A stretch of DNA of 64,000 nucleotides from Dactylorhiza incarnata (GCA_033032865.1 JAWHQI010000272.1:2542001-2606000), one strand, 5' to 3'. Shown: positions 1 through 11,648, counted from the first letter of the stretch. The notes: generated by a model from the sequence alone, not told the origin. Numbers and translations: made by a program.

Positions 1-675
1 TCACAATGCTCATTAAGACTTATCAGGAAGGTGAGTAGTGCTTGGTGGAGTTAACCTTGTCATTCATTATTTGCTTTTTTTGTTTAGTGACAAAGGACTC
101 TGAATTCACTTGTTTTTGCAAACATAGAATTTTTATTTTATATACCACATTTCTCTAAATACAAGTGCATGAAGAACAATGAATTCAATGTTGTGTAGGT
201 AAACTATTTATAAGATTCAAAATAAGTTTGTATACTACACAATTATGCAATAAGATTTAAAACACATGTATATTAACAAAAAGGTGTAAGTGAGAAAATA
301 ATTATCAAAGATAAATACTTTACTCATGCTTAGAGTCATGTAAAAACATTTATACACATGTAATCTATAACCAAAATATTTGCACATTTTAAGATGATAT
401 TCAAGGCATGAGAAAATCAAAACAATGTTTTTTTTTAAGAAACTTGAAGGTTTAAATTAAACATTGTAAAGAATCTTTAAGCAATATATATAATAATCCT
501 TGAATTAAACATTTAAGCATATAGTAATTTTTTTAACTTTTAGAAGTAAATAATCAACAAAAAACAGAAAACCCTTTTTTTTAAATAAATAAATCAAAAT
601 ACTGCATTTAAAATAATACCAAGAATTTTCCAAAAAAAAAATATTTTGAGCATAGAGGCTAATGTCAGGCGTTAG
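1..675 (-). other. 3' noncoding tail of the Sirevirus
   Basis: This stretch is A+T-rich and has no credible ORF. It ends at 656-675 with the motif aggctaatgtcaggcgttag and resumes after the nested LTR at 5135 with cttcttaacgccg. Rejoined at the target duplication, the two halves form one of the TAACGCC/GGCGTTA palindromic units that also mark this element's LTR. That is why I assign the stretch to the Sirevirus tail between RNase H and the missing 3' LTR. Confidence 0.5.
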
Positions 676-2518
676 TGTCGCAACCCGCATTTCTCCCACG
701 AATTTAATAAGTATTATCAGAGCAAGGGGAAAATGCGTCGTGATGCCACGTCATGCAGGGGACAACTACAGACGCTCAGGCAAAAATTCCTTACGATAAA
801 TTTATAAAAGACAAATGCTTGAATTAAAAAAGGAGAATTTTACATTTTAGCTTAGGACTGTGTCCCTCGGTCCGGTGGATCATCTAGTCCACAAGTAGGA
901 AACTATACATACGCAGCGGAAAATAGGTTCATTTTAGCCTACGTGAGCATGGAGATCAACATCCAAGAAATGATATGCACTTATTTATGTTTAGTATAGT
1001 AAGAAAGGATTTTCTACGATCTTCAAAGTATGTGACATTTACAAAAAAAAACATGATGTGCAAGAATAACATTTTTATACCAATAAAGTAACTAATGCAT
1101 CCTAGCATAAAGCTTCTCAGAGAGCAAGTAGTTAAACAACCCGAAAGTAACAGCAAAACAGCTAGCAAGTAATCTAGCACTAGAAAACTAAAGCTATGGG
1201 CGTCAACAACTCACACGAGCCCATAGAAAAACAAAGTACAAGACTATAACTGAAACAAAAGGAATGACTACCTCACTACCGAGAGGGCAGAATGAACCAC
1301 TGCAACTTACTGCAGCCCAAGAGGACACCAACTCTACTAACCGAACAGCTACGGCCCCGGGCCTGAGATATTCAAAAGAAAAGAATGTCTCAGCAAGAAA
1401 ATACAAGAAAACCCAAGGTTAGCAGCAATCATAATTAATAAAGATTTCAAAAAGAAGAACTACTCAGATAAGCATCTATAATCTTACAACAACCCGAGCC
1501 AGCTCAAACGAGTGCACTCGGTAAGAGGAAAAGCCTGCACCAAAAGGTAATAGTCAAAAGAATCAAAGCCAACCACTTCTCCGTCCTTGCAGCTCAGAGG
1601 TGGTGGTTATACATATAATATCATAATACCATATAGGTATATAATTTACTAGCATTTGAGACTGATCAGCTCGAGGGAAGATCATCCCCAAAAAGAAGGC
1701 ACTACGACGGTGGTATCTTCTACAAACGCCCGCAGCCCAAAGACCAACAGGAGTGTTGCGGCGGTGACTCTAATCCACTCAAACCAACAGCCCAAAAGAG
1801 GCACTGTGGCGGTGACTTTTAGCTCACACGCTCAACAGACTCACACATAGGACCTGAAGTAGTGGTGCATAATCATATATATAAGTATATAAATAAACCA
1901 CACTGCAGTTCACCAGAGAACACTCAGAACATTAGACAACGAAGATCAAAGAGATCAAGAACCACTCACCAAGACTATCCCGGAGAATTAGACAACATAG
2001 CATACTTAGCTCATAAATCCAACATAACAAACAGAGGAGTATCAGACAGGAAAAAAAATTGGATGACAAAAGGCTGCAACCACAACTCAAGGCGAGAGAA
2101 TCAGCAAGCACCTGGTTCGATAATTAATCAATATATATCAACATTCAACTTACAACAAGGTCGAAGATTTCAGAAAGCCGACACCATGCAAGGCTTGGTG
2201 TCGGAACAAGACGAAGATAAACTTAACACGGAGGCCCAACACTAGAACAACACTCAACGGTTCATTTGAAAACACTTGGTGAGTCCAAACTTGACTCCCA
2301 ATAAACTTCTCGTAACCGCACGAAGAATAAGGCACGACAAGACACCATAAGCGATCACTAACCAAATACAGGACAACTCAAGGAATAAAGCATAGCTTCA
2401 TCAAAAGTCTCCACCAAAGGGACTTAAAATGTTGGATAACATCGCTTAAGATGCCCGGAAACACCCGGCAAAAGAACATATAAATATATGAGGAAACAAT
2501 TCAGAATAAGCGAAGAAA

Positions 2519-2626
2519 TCGACGAGAAAGACTTATATCAAAGTCGACGAGAAAGACTTATATCAAAGTCGACGAGAAAGACTTATATCAAAGTCGACGA
2601 GAAAGACTTATATCAAAGTCGACGGT
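2519..2626. repeat. 25-bp tandem repeat, four units
   Basis: Four nearly perfect copies of a 25-bp unit starting gacgagaaagacttatatca follow one another inside the solo LTR. The unit contains gtcgac at its junctions. It is a local minisatellite of the LTR with no known role. Confidence 0.9.
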
Positions 2627-3846
2627 AAACTTCATAAAAGAAGAAGTAATTGCACGATCTTAGGGCGAGCAAACTTTTCTAAACCTCAGGAAGTCTTATC
2701 AGACTACCTGGTAGCATAACTAAACAGGTAAAGAAGCTATCCACATTCCATGGGGATGACAGCAGAAACCAAGAACCCAAAACACCAATAAGACCCCAAA
2801 AGGGAAACACAACAGACACTAACCTAAAATCAACAGGTTAGCAGACAGGGAAGAAGAAAGGACTGAAATGAAGGACTTTCAATCACCCAGCAAAATCAAG
2901 CCAAGGGGGCTAGTACTACTTGAAGGACACAACCAACAAGAGAGCCTAATATAACTAAGCTTCAAGAAACAAAGTCATTAAGGAGAAAGACCGTTATTTG
3001 CAGCCCACAACCACTAAAAAAGAAATCTTTACATTCAACCAGATTGCTAAGACAGTGAAGAAGAAACATTACCCTTCACTGAGAAAGTTAACGCAAAAAT
3101 TACATGGAAGACTTAAGTCGGAAAGGGTGTAAAAATACTCAGAAGTAAAAGGTAGATTACACAGAAAACCAGAGAGTTCTGGACAGAATGACTAAAAAAA
3201 TTTCAGGGCAGAAGTTCTAATAAATTCTGGACAAAAAGGCTAGAAAATTCTGGAACTACACAGAGAGAACTTCTAAACAAGTCTATGGTATAAACAGGAA
3301 TCAACAGGCACAAGAAGAAACTTGACTTCCGAGAATACACAGAAAATGACTTTTTTGAGAGAATCTATCAGAACACAAGAAAGACCACAAATAGAACTTC
3401 ACTTGCAGAAAAGGGGGAGAAACAATCATCAAAGGGGAAGAGGAGCAAAACCAGGAAAAAGATTAAAAGAGAAGGGAACAGGCAATAGTTGACCTCAACA
3501 GCTAGGCTACTAGTGCGAGACAATAAGTGGTTTTGTAATTTAGCCAACGTTTAAATAATTGCCAAACTTGACAACCATATACTCTTACACCTAGGCCGTA
3601 TAACCAAAGTGATTAAATGTCATATAGTAGAAATAAACTTGAGTTAAGCGTCGACTACGCAACTTGAATTATCGAGACTTACAACCCGAAGGCGGCCCAC
3701 CGGTCATATAATAATAATTGAACGGAATATCAGAAATGGGATTTTTTTATACGGCAACCCCCAAATTAAAATCTCAGAATGGAAATATATGTATACAACT
3801 AATTGGACCATATGTGTATAAAGCAGCCCAAGCAGAACATTATAAA

Positions 3847-4140
3847 AAAAGTCAGCCACTCCATTTAGAGCTTAAAAACAGCAGCCCCCAATTAGAACAG
3901 AACTCAAGAAGCAGCCCCCATTTAGAGCATAAAAACAGCAACCCCTAATTAGAAAAAACTCAAGGAGCAGCCCCCCATTTAGAGTATAAAAACAGCAGCC
4001 CCTAATTTGACAAAACTCAAGGAGCAGCCCCCATTTAGAGTATAAAACAGCAACCCCTAATTAGACAAAACTCAATGAGCAGACCCCCATTTAGAGTATA
4101 AAACAGCAGCCCCTAATTTGACAAAACTCAAGGAGTAGCC
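3847..4140. repeat. About 58-bp tandem repeat, roughly five units
   Basis: Degenerate copies of a unit built from gcagcccccatttagagtat followed by a second half (gcagcccctaatt...) repeat with a period near 56-60 bp. They lie inside the solo LTR. The unit is itself two related half units. Confidence 0.8.
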
Positions 4141-4749
4141 CAACGAAAAAGAAAGATCAAAACTGGAGCAGTAAATCGGCCCCAACTAAAACCCAATTTA
4201 AAATATAAGCATAGCAGCCCCTTCCAAACAAAGTCCCAACTGGGTACTACATAGCAGACCCCCAACCGAAAGCAGAAATCCAGAATTTGTTTTACTGACC
4301 AAGATAGGGAGAACTGCCAAAAAGAAATTATAGAGAACCTTGCCAATGACCAAGAGGAACCCCACAAACAGCCCAAACATTGCCTACAAAACTTGAGGAC
4401 ACTACTAATCAAAGAAAAATCCAGAAAAGAGATGGAGAGGAGGTAAGGGAAGAGTTTTCTTGCCTCTAAATCAACCGGAGAACCTCCGGATCGCGATAAA
4501 CTCGCAGGAATCCTAGCCCCAGCGACGAAGATGAGCCCCGGCCGCCTCCAGAACTCCACCGACGGCCTACGCCACCGACGCCCGATGACTCCGGCGCGAA
4601 GCCTAGCTCACCTCGACTCCTCGACGGAACCAGCGATCACGGGAAGGTAAAATAAGAAATGGTCGAGCCCCCACTCTTTTTCTCCCATCAGCAAACCATA
4701 TAAACCTTAATAATAGAATTAAAGAAAAACAGAATGGAAAAAACCACTT

Positions 4750-4965
4750 ATTATATATATATATATATTTACATATATATGTGTATATATTTCTTTTTAT
4801 ATATCTAACAATTGTATCTATATATATGTATATATATTGTGTTTGTATGTATATACAAGCCTTTATACACCATTATACGCACAAACATATACCCTCTATA
4901 CATCCCTTTGTACAAATACGAATATATATATACATTTATATATTTACTTACGAAACCTTTCCATA
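4750..4965. repeat. TA-rich simple sequence
   Basis: Runs of TATATA with interspersed G and C, including tatatatatatatatttaca, extend over about 200 bp. Short tyrosine/isoleucine-rich reading frames across it are by-products of the simple sequence. Confidence 0.8.
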
Positions 4966-5388
4966 GGAATTTTTTCACAATCACTTAAGTTTGCTTATGC
5001 ACGTATAAAACAAAAGATAATGCCCCAGCGAAATAACATGATGTAATGATTAGCCTAACATCTTAACCACTCTCATTCCCCCACATAACCTCTTAGAATA
5101 AATATAAAAGAAAAACCTGGGGTGTTACAGTTAGCTTCTTAACGCCGAGACAGAACACAAAATTTTGACTTTTTGAAAAATCTTTTTCATGATTCATTTG
5201 TAATATAAATAGTCCTTCTTACAGTTGAAATTTCAGACATTGTGAAGTTGATATGAAGGCTCTTTTAGCGTGTTTTTGGCGGTTTGTCTATAGTTTTTAC
5301 ATTTTTATTGATTTTTGAATTTTTGGAAAAAAAATGTAAACAAATATAACAAAGTATATAAGATAATTTTGATAGCCTTTTATAAGGG

Positions 5389-6111
5389 TTAAAGAGACAT
5401 TTCTAAGACACCTAATTCTAACCTAAGCATATGAAAACGTGCATCGGGTAGAGGTTTGGTAAAAATATCGGCAAGTTGTGATTCAGTCCCTATAAAGCTA
5501 ATTTTAACATGTTCCTTCTTAATATGATCTCTAATGAAATGATGTCGGACATCTATATGTTTCGGTCTAGAGTGATGTACGGGATTGTTTGTGAGATCTA
5601 TAGCGCTCTTGTTGTCACACTTTAATTCTATGTTATTTAGATGAACACCAAAGTCTTCTAACATTTGGGTCATCCACAAAGCTTGTGCACAACAACTTCC
5701 TAGTGCGATATATTCGGCTTCTGTGGTGGAGAGGGCAACAGAATTATGTTTCCTACTTGACCATGAAATGAGTGAAGGGCCTATAAAATGACACGTGCCA
5801 CTAGTGCTCTTACGATCTAATGAACATCCCGCATAGTCCGAATCAGAAAAACCGTGTAAAATAAAACAATCATTATGAGGATACCATAAGCCTAATCTAG
5901 ATATTTCGATTAGATATCTAAAAATACGTTTAACCGCTTTTAAATGTGATTCTTTTGGGTTAGCTTGAAATCTAGCACATAAGCAAACGGAAAACACAAT
6001 ATCGGGTCTAGATGCGCTTAAATATAGCAATGAGCTTATCATCCCTCTATATAATGTTTGATCAATAGAAATACCGGCTTCATTTTTTCCTAATTTTAGT
6101 GATGCACTCAT
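5389..6111 (-). pseudogene. Copia RNase H domain with end of reverse transcriptase
   Basis: This 240-residue open segment is the C-terminal part of the Sirevirus polyprotein. It starts in the RT-RNase H connection (SASRPDIVFSVCLCARFQ, HLKAVKRIFRYL). It then shows the copia RNase H pattern: DSDYAGC, RKSTSGTCHFIG, STTEAEYIAL, KCDNKSAIDL, and the closing SQLADIFTKPL. RNase H removes the RNA strand during reverse transcription in virus-like particles. The segment is open to a natural stop at 5389. It is cut off from upstream RT by an in-frame TGA near 6205, so it cannot be made as part of a full polyprotein. The best-preserved piece of the element. Confidence 0.9.
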
Positions 6112-6204
6112 TGGTGTATTAGCTTGTTTTAGGTTTTCAAATCCAAATCTTTTAAGAATATCATGAACATATTTAGTTTGACAAATAAATATACCATCTT
6201 GTTT

Positions 6205-7001
6205 TTATGAGATTTGAAATCCTAGAAAATAAGTGAGTTCTCCTACCAAGCTCATTTCAAATTCATTTTTCATCACTAAAATTACTTCATTACATAACTC
6301 TTCATTAGTGGCTCCAAAAATGATATCATCAACGTAAATTTGCAATATAATCAAATCATTATCTACATGCTTAATGAAGAGTGTATTATCCGCACTTCCC
6401 ATTTTATAACCGTGTTTTATCAAAAATAATGTCAATCTATCATACCAAGCACGTGGCGCTTGCTTCAATCCATAAAGCGCCTTTTCTAACTTATACATAT
6501 GATTAGGAAATTTTTCACTCACAAAACCGGGGGGTTGTTCTACATAAACTTCTTCTTTTATAATCTCGTTCAAAAAAGCACTTTTAACATCCATTTGAAA
6601 TAATTTAAATCTTTTAAAACTCGCAAATGCAAGAAATATTCTAATAGACTCAAGACGAGCAACGGGTGCAAAGTTTCATCAAAATCTATCGCTTCGATTT
6701 GTGAATATCCTTGTGCAACTAGACTAGCTTTATTTCTTGTTATCCTAGAGTCGCCATCTAGTTTGTTTTTGAAAATCCATTTGACTCCTATAACCGAATT
6801 ATTAGATGGTCTCTCTACTAAATTCAAAACCTTATTACATTCAAATTGATTTAATTCATCATTCATAGCTAAAAACCAAAATTCATCATTTAAAGCGGTT
6901 GAAACATTTTTTGGTTCTATTTCGGATACAAAACAAAGGTTTGAAAAAGACTCATGTAAAGAAGAACGAGTACTTACCCCTTTTGATGGTTCTCCTATCA
7001 C
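6205..7001 (-). pseudogene. Copia reverse transcriptase, two frames
   Basis: Two overlapping segments (6570-7001 and 6205-6594) cover the Ty1/copia RT. The first holds VIGVKWIFKNKLDGD and KASLVAQGYSQIE. The second holds MDVKSAFLN, VEQPPGFV, KALYGLKQAPRAWYD and the catalytic YVDDIIFG, which is intact. The domain would copy element RNA into DNA. A frameshift separates the halves at about 6580-6600, and a TGA ends the second just after YFLGFQIS. The sequence keeps clear family identity but cannot give a whole enzyme. Confidence 0.9.
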
Positions 7002-8003
7002 AAGCTCCTTTGGATGATCCTTAGTAACTGTAACACGCTTGGAGGAATATATTCTACTATTTCATCTTCTTTCTCCTCTTTTTCTTCATCTTTTTCTCCA
7101 AGCGATTCATCATCCTCATACTCCAAAGCGGAAAGGGATTCCTCTTCATTTCCTGTATGATTAGTATCTACACAAGGAACAAACTCATTAAATCTTACAT
7201 GTATAGACTCTTCAACTATTTTAGTTAGTTTATTATAAATTCTATAAGCCTTACTAGTTGAAGAGTACCCAATGAAAATTCCCTCATCACATTTTTCATC
7301 AAATTTTCCTAGTGCATCTCTAGTGTTTAAAATAAAACACTTACAACCAAAGACATGAAAATAAGATACATTAGGTTTTCTTTTAAAGTAAAGCTCATAA
7401 GGTGTCAATTTTAAAATAGGTCGAAACATGACACGATTAATGATATAACATGAAGTATTAACCGCTTCGACCCAAAATGATTTAGGCAACCCATATTCAC
7501 AAAGCATAGTGTATGCTAGCTCTTGAAGGGTTCTATTTTTCCTCTTCACTACACCATTTTGTCGTGGGGGTGCGAGGAGCGGAAAATTCATGTTTAATTC
7601 CTAAATCATCAAAAAAAGAAGAAAATCTATCATTTTCAAATTCTCATCCATGTTCCGAACGTATGCATTTAATCTTTAAATCAAGTTCATTTTGAATACG
7701 AATGTATAGTTTAGTAAATTCAATAAATGCATCGGATTTGGAAGATAGAAATAACGTCCAACAAAATCTAGAATAATCATCAATTATTACAAAAGTATAT
7801 TTTCTACCTCCTAGACTAGAAGTGTTAACTGGTCCAAATAAATCCATATGAATTAATTGAACAGGTCTAGTGGTAGAAATTACAAATTTGTTTTTAAAAG
7901 ATTTTTTTGAAAACTTTCCTTTTTGGCATGGTGTACAAAGAGAAGATAAATTACCATTAAGCATAGGTAAACCTTTAATTAATTTATCTTTTGATAATTT
8001 CAA
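6998..8003 (-). pseudogene. Copia integrase, broken
   Basis: The segment 7644-8003 carries the end of the zinc-binding region (CTPCQKGK) and the start of the catalytic core (LIHMDLFGPV, FVIIDDYSRFCW). The second catalytic Asp, expected in IRSDHG, is Glu (IRSEHG) and is followed by a stop. The segment 6998-7591 continues with PRQNGVVKRKNRT, where the third catalytic Glu is Lys, then FHVFGCKCFI and GYSSTSKAYRIYN. A frameshift and the stop separate the two. Integrase inserts new DNA copies; this one has lost two of the three DDE residues. Confidence 0.9.
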
Positions 8004-8016
8004 AATAAGCTTGGCG

Positions 8017-8436
8017 CTAGAGTGACCTCCTATGCCAAAGTTCTAATTCATCATTTTTAGAAATAAAGCATTTTAAAGAAGAATTTGAAAGATCATTAAA
8101 GGCAATCATATAAACATTATGCATTCTAGGTGCGGTGAGTATGACATCATTTGTTTTAGAATTTATAATTTTGCAAAGATTTGTAGATGATTCAAATAAT
8201 ACATTTAAGCTTATATCACATAATTGACTAATTGAAATTAAATTATGTTTTAAGCCATCTACAGATAAAACATTTGAGATTGAAAAGGAATTGTTACCCA
8301 CTGTGCTGATGCCCATGATCCTTCCTTTTCCATTGTCACAAAATGTCACCATCCCTCCTTTCTTCATCTCAAGGCTAAGGAACTTTGCTTTGTTTCTCGT
8401 CATGTGTTTGGAGCATCTCGAATCCAAATACCACAC
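8017..8436 (-). pseudogene. Copia aspartic protease and pre-integrase region
   Basis: The segment starts MWYLDSRCSKHMT. In copia proteases the active site reads DSG; here Gly is Arg, so catalysis should be lost. Downstream are KGGMVTFCDNGKGRIMG, GLKHNLISISQLCD and LELWHRR, which match the protease tail and the GAG-pre-integrase domain of Sirevirus-like elements. A frameshift near 8010 separates it from the integrase segment. The domain would normally cut the Gag-Pol polyprotein. Confidence 0.85.
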
Positions 8437-8547
8437 GTCCTTTTTATCTTTAGCCTGCCAACATACCTAAAAAGGAGTTGAGAGTAAAGATCTGGATGCC
8501 CAAGAGGTTCCTCCCATAGAATAGGTGGAAACCTTAGGCACCCAGAT

Positions 8548-10407
8548 TTACTTTATAGCACTACCACACTTTTTCTTACAAGAGTTTGAGGTGTGTCCAA
8601 ATAAATGACATTTGACACACGATATAAAAGAGGATGAGACCCTTTTTGAAGTTTTGGATAAACTTTTGCTGGAAAATGAGGTAACATTTGAATTTTTGAA
8701 TTTATTATTAACAGAATTAATGTTTCTGGAATTATAGCTAACGCCGGCGTTAGGAGTTAATGCCTGGCGATAGCTTCCAGAGCCATATCCAAGGCTATAT
8801 TTGGCACTTCCATGGCATTGGTTGGCCAAGATCATTTCCAGAGATCTTTGCCCAACTCCAAACTTCTTAATAGCTATATTTAAATCATGAATACGAGCTT
8901 TGAGAATGGTGTTTTCCGTTACCAACATAATGCACCAATTCGCAAAACTCTTCTTTCCTTCCTCTATTTGTGAAAGAGAGGTTTTTAAAGTTCTTTCTAA
9001 ATCCCCCTTCTCCTTAGTAAGAATTTCAATATTGGATTGGGATTTAAAAAGAGCTTCTTCAATTTCTTTAACTCTTGCCAAAGAGTGATTGCACTCTTGG
9101 CAAGATACCATTTCTTTCCATAATTGTTTCGATAATTTTTTGTTTTCTTTTAATAAAAGTTTATTTTCAGAATTTAGAAGATCAATATCTTTTAAACTTT
9201 TATCAAAAAATTTGTCTGTTTGTAAATATTCAATATATAAATCATCATAAGTAATAGAGAGAGTTACCTCAGTGTCGCTTTGGACACTGCTTTCATCCTC
9301 AGATATCTTGTTACTTTTTCCCATAAGGCACATATTTGCCTCTTCTTCATCGCTAGTGGATGAGCCGCTTGAATCCTCGGAGGAGGAGTCATCCCATGTA
9401 GCCGGTTTTAGTACCTTCTTCTTTTCTTTTCTCATGTGCCGCTTTTCTTTACGCTCTTTCAGATATTTCGAGCACTGGCTCCGGATGTGTCCGGTCTTTC
9501 TATAATGATAGCACTCCGGTGGTGGTCGCTCATCATCGTCCTCGTCGCTACCTCTTCCTTTCTTCGATGAAGATCCCTTCTTGATAAAGTATTTCCGAAA
9601 GGTGTTTCTCCTTTCTGGATTCTTCATGAACCTTTTGAACTTCTTCACAAAGAGGCTCTCCTCATCCTCTTTATCATCTTCTCCGTCAACCTCCTTCTTT
9701 GACTTCAATGCTAAGGCCTTCTTCTTTGGCTCCAAGTTGTACTCTTGTTGTTGAATCTTGAGTTCAACCTCATGGGTCTTGAGGTTCCCAATGAGGCTCT
9801 CAATTTGGAGTTTCTGTAAATCGTGCGACTACGAGATAGCCGTCACCTTTGGATTGAACTTTGGAGGGAGAGACCATAGAATTTTTCTCACCAAGTCGCC
9901 GTTGGAGAACACTTTTCCAAGTACTTTTGAGTCGTTGACGATTTTGGTAAATCTTGTGTACATTGAATCAATGTCTTCATCCGCCTCCATCCAGAATTTA
10001 TCGTATTCGGATTCAAGTTGGAAAATCTTTGAATCCTTGACCTGCGAAGTACCTTCATGAGTGAGTTCTAATAAATTCCATATATCATAAGCAGTTTCGC
10101 AATCACAAGTTCTATTAAATTCCGTTCTATCCAAAGCACAAAATAAAACATTCATAGCTTTAACGTTACTTTTGCATCTTAACTTGTCATTATCATCCCA
10201 TCAATCTCTTGGTTTTTCCATAGTAATTTCTCCAACAACAATTGTTGGTGGAGAGTAACTTTGTTCTACCATACCTCACACATCATTATCTAAAGCAATT
10301 AAGAAACAACGCATTTTTGTTTTCCAATAGTTATAATCAGTCCCGGTAAATAGTGGAGGTCTACTAATTCCTTGACCCTCAACGAAGGCATGATCATGAT
10401 GCGCCAT
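8548..10407 (-). pseudogene. Sirevirus gag, one frame with three stops
   Basis: One reading frame of 619 codons runs from an ATG at 10407 (MAHHDHAFVEGQG) to 8548. It is broken by stops at 10276-10278, 10201-10203 and 9829-9831. It holds the copia gag core (YNYWKTKMRCFLIAL, LLELTHEGTSQVKDSK, MYTRFTKIVNDSK, RKILWSLPPKF). An acidic/basic linker follows, then a knuckle CYHYRKTGHIRSQC whose second Cys is Tyr, a long coiled coil, and a good CCHC knuckle CVKCHLFGHTSNSC at 8578-8619. Gag packages RNA into particles. The frame is otherwise open, so decay is mostly by point mutation. The start follows the primer site by about 35 bp. Confidence 0.88.
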
Positions 10408-10442
10408 TATTCCCGATTGTGAAACCATTTTGGAATAACCTT

Positions 10443-10454
10443 CCTCTGATACCA
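10443..10454 (-). promoter_or_regulatory. Primer-binding site, initiator tRNA-Met
   Basis: Minus-strand text TGGTATCAGAGG matches the usual plant retrotransposon primer site complementary to the 3' end of initiator tRNA-Met. It lies two bases inside the LTR edge at 10457. It sets the strand of the element and the inner LTR boundary. Confidence 0.9.
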
Positions 10455-10456
10455 AG

Positions 10457-11648
10457 TGTTGGATCTGATGACGCCCTTAGGGGGGGTGAATAAGGGGTTT
10501 ACTGTTTTTATGGTAAACTGACAGATTTTATAAAAACAGAAAAACTTTTTGGCTCTGTAGCTAACGCCTGGCGTTATATAGTTAACGTCAGGCGTTATCA
10601 CTCCAAAAATATTTTTGCAGAAATATTCAAAGTGATTTTACTTGCACAATAAGTGAAATAAACTTTCAGACAATCAGAGATAATAAAATGAGTATTATTT
10701 ATTTCAAGAAGATGATTACAAAATATTTAATTTCAATAACGCTTGAAATAAAGGCGACAAGATAAAAATCACTTTTTTGTTCCTTCACCGGTCCTTCTCC
10801 CAAGGACCGATTGGCTATAACCTATCTATCCCCAAATAAGGCCTCTAGCCACCCCTTAGATCTACCCTTGACCTAGTCGCCACACACAAGGCGGTGAATT
10901 TCCCCTAAATCTCGCAAGGCCTAGTCGCCACACGCAAGGCGGCGAATTCACTACCGTTACAAGAAAATATGAAAAGATAAAGATCAAATCAGAACAAAAG
11001 ACTCCCTATATTGAAGAGCACTGAAGGAGATGTTGAAGACATGCTATGATCATCATCGGAGTTGAAGCGAGCGTCCTTCTTCAAATTGCACCGTTGAAAA
11101 TCTCCTTCTCACTCTTGTTCCTCAATGGTGGTGTTGGGAGTTCTCTCTGAATTTGGAATGAAATGCTCTCTCAGATCTCTGGAATAAAAGCTTCAATGCA
11201 TCTCACTTGAGCAAACGAAATCAAGTCTTTAAATAGACACGGGAGCTAACGCCCGGCGTTAAGAGTTAACGCCAACGTTAAGAGTTAACGCCAGCGTTAA
11301 GAGTTAACGCCAGCGTTAAGCATCGTGTACGACAATTGCTGAGATCGTACAAACCGTCGGGATCATGGCAGATCGTGACTCAACGCGGACGTTAAGAGTC
11401 AACGCTGGCGTTGTCTCTGGCTTCTCGACGGATTCCTTCTCGATGGCATTTCATCTCGACGGATCCTTCTTTTGATGAAAGTTAACGCGGGGCGTTAACG
11501 CTCTTTTCAGAGAATCGTCATCAATCAACATCATGTTCATATGGTTATATAACTATAGTACTTGCACACTATAAACACAAGCAAGATCAAATACATAGTG
11601 TGATTTGTTATTTCTCAAACTAAGAGAAGTGGAACACAGGCTCCAACA
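10457..11648 (-). repeat. 5' LTR of the Sirevirus
   Basis: The LTR is 1192 bp. On the + strand it starts TGTTGGATCTGATG and ends GGCTCCAACA, giving inverted TGTTGG/CCAACA ends. The primer site abuts the inner end. On the minus strand a TATA-like TATTTAAA lies at 11228-11236. Just upstream of it is the palindrome cluster at 11244-11505. The inner end carries the C-rich text CACCCCCCCTAAGGG, which recurs in the solo LTR at 37740-39397. The target duplication on this side would be GACTC (11649-11653); its partner is outside the window. Confidence 0.85.
11244..11505. repeat. Cluster of TAACGCC/GGCGTTA palindromes in the LTR
   Basis: Inverted half-sites recur at 11244-11310 (four tandem units such as gttaacgccagcgttaagag), 11379-11413 and 11482-11501. 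Further copies lie at 10561-10598 in the same LTR, at 8737-8774 inside gag, and at 656-675 plus 5130-5150 in the 3' tail. The cluster sits directly upstream of the LTR TATA box on the coding strand. Sireviruses are known for conserved palindromic motifs in their LTRs (family knowledge), although the motif sequence here is different from the maize one. Confidence 0.85.

Larger units (their letters stand above)
676..5129 (-). mobile_element. 4.45-kb solo LTR nested in the Sirevirus tail
   Basis: The piece begins TGTCGCAACCCGC and ends GGGGTGTTACA. It is flanked by a perfect 5-bp duplication GTTAG (671-675 and 5130-5134). No protein domain lies inside; ORFs there are short and random. Read on the minus strand the ends are TGTAACACCCC and GGGTTGCGACA, the same terminal style as the chromodomain-bearing gypsy element at 13652-16448. 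I therefore infer a Ty3/gypsy (Tekay-like) LTR left after LTR-LTR recombination. The lineage call is inference; the boundaries are seen directly. Confidence 0.85.
1..11648 (-). mobile_element. Sirevirus-type Ty1/copia retrotransposon, left end outside window
   Basis: On the minus strand the order is LTR (11648-10457), tRNA-Met primer site, gag, protease, integrase, reverse transcriptase, RNase H and a noncoding tail. This is the Ty1/copia order. The gag with a long Lys/Glu-rich coiled-coil tail and the protease-flanking text KGGMVTF point to the Sirevirus lineage (family knowledge). The tail is split by a 4.45-kb solo LTR (676-5129). The 3' LTR is not in the window and should lie left of base 1. 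The copy is dead: gag has three stops, protease DSG is DSR, and the integrase has lost two of three catalytic residues. Confidence 0.85.

Noticed and set aside
2519..2626. 25-bp repeats as a regulatory array
   Set aside because: Nearly identical head-to-tail copies inside an LTR with no known motif; best read as a minisatellite.
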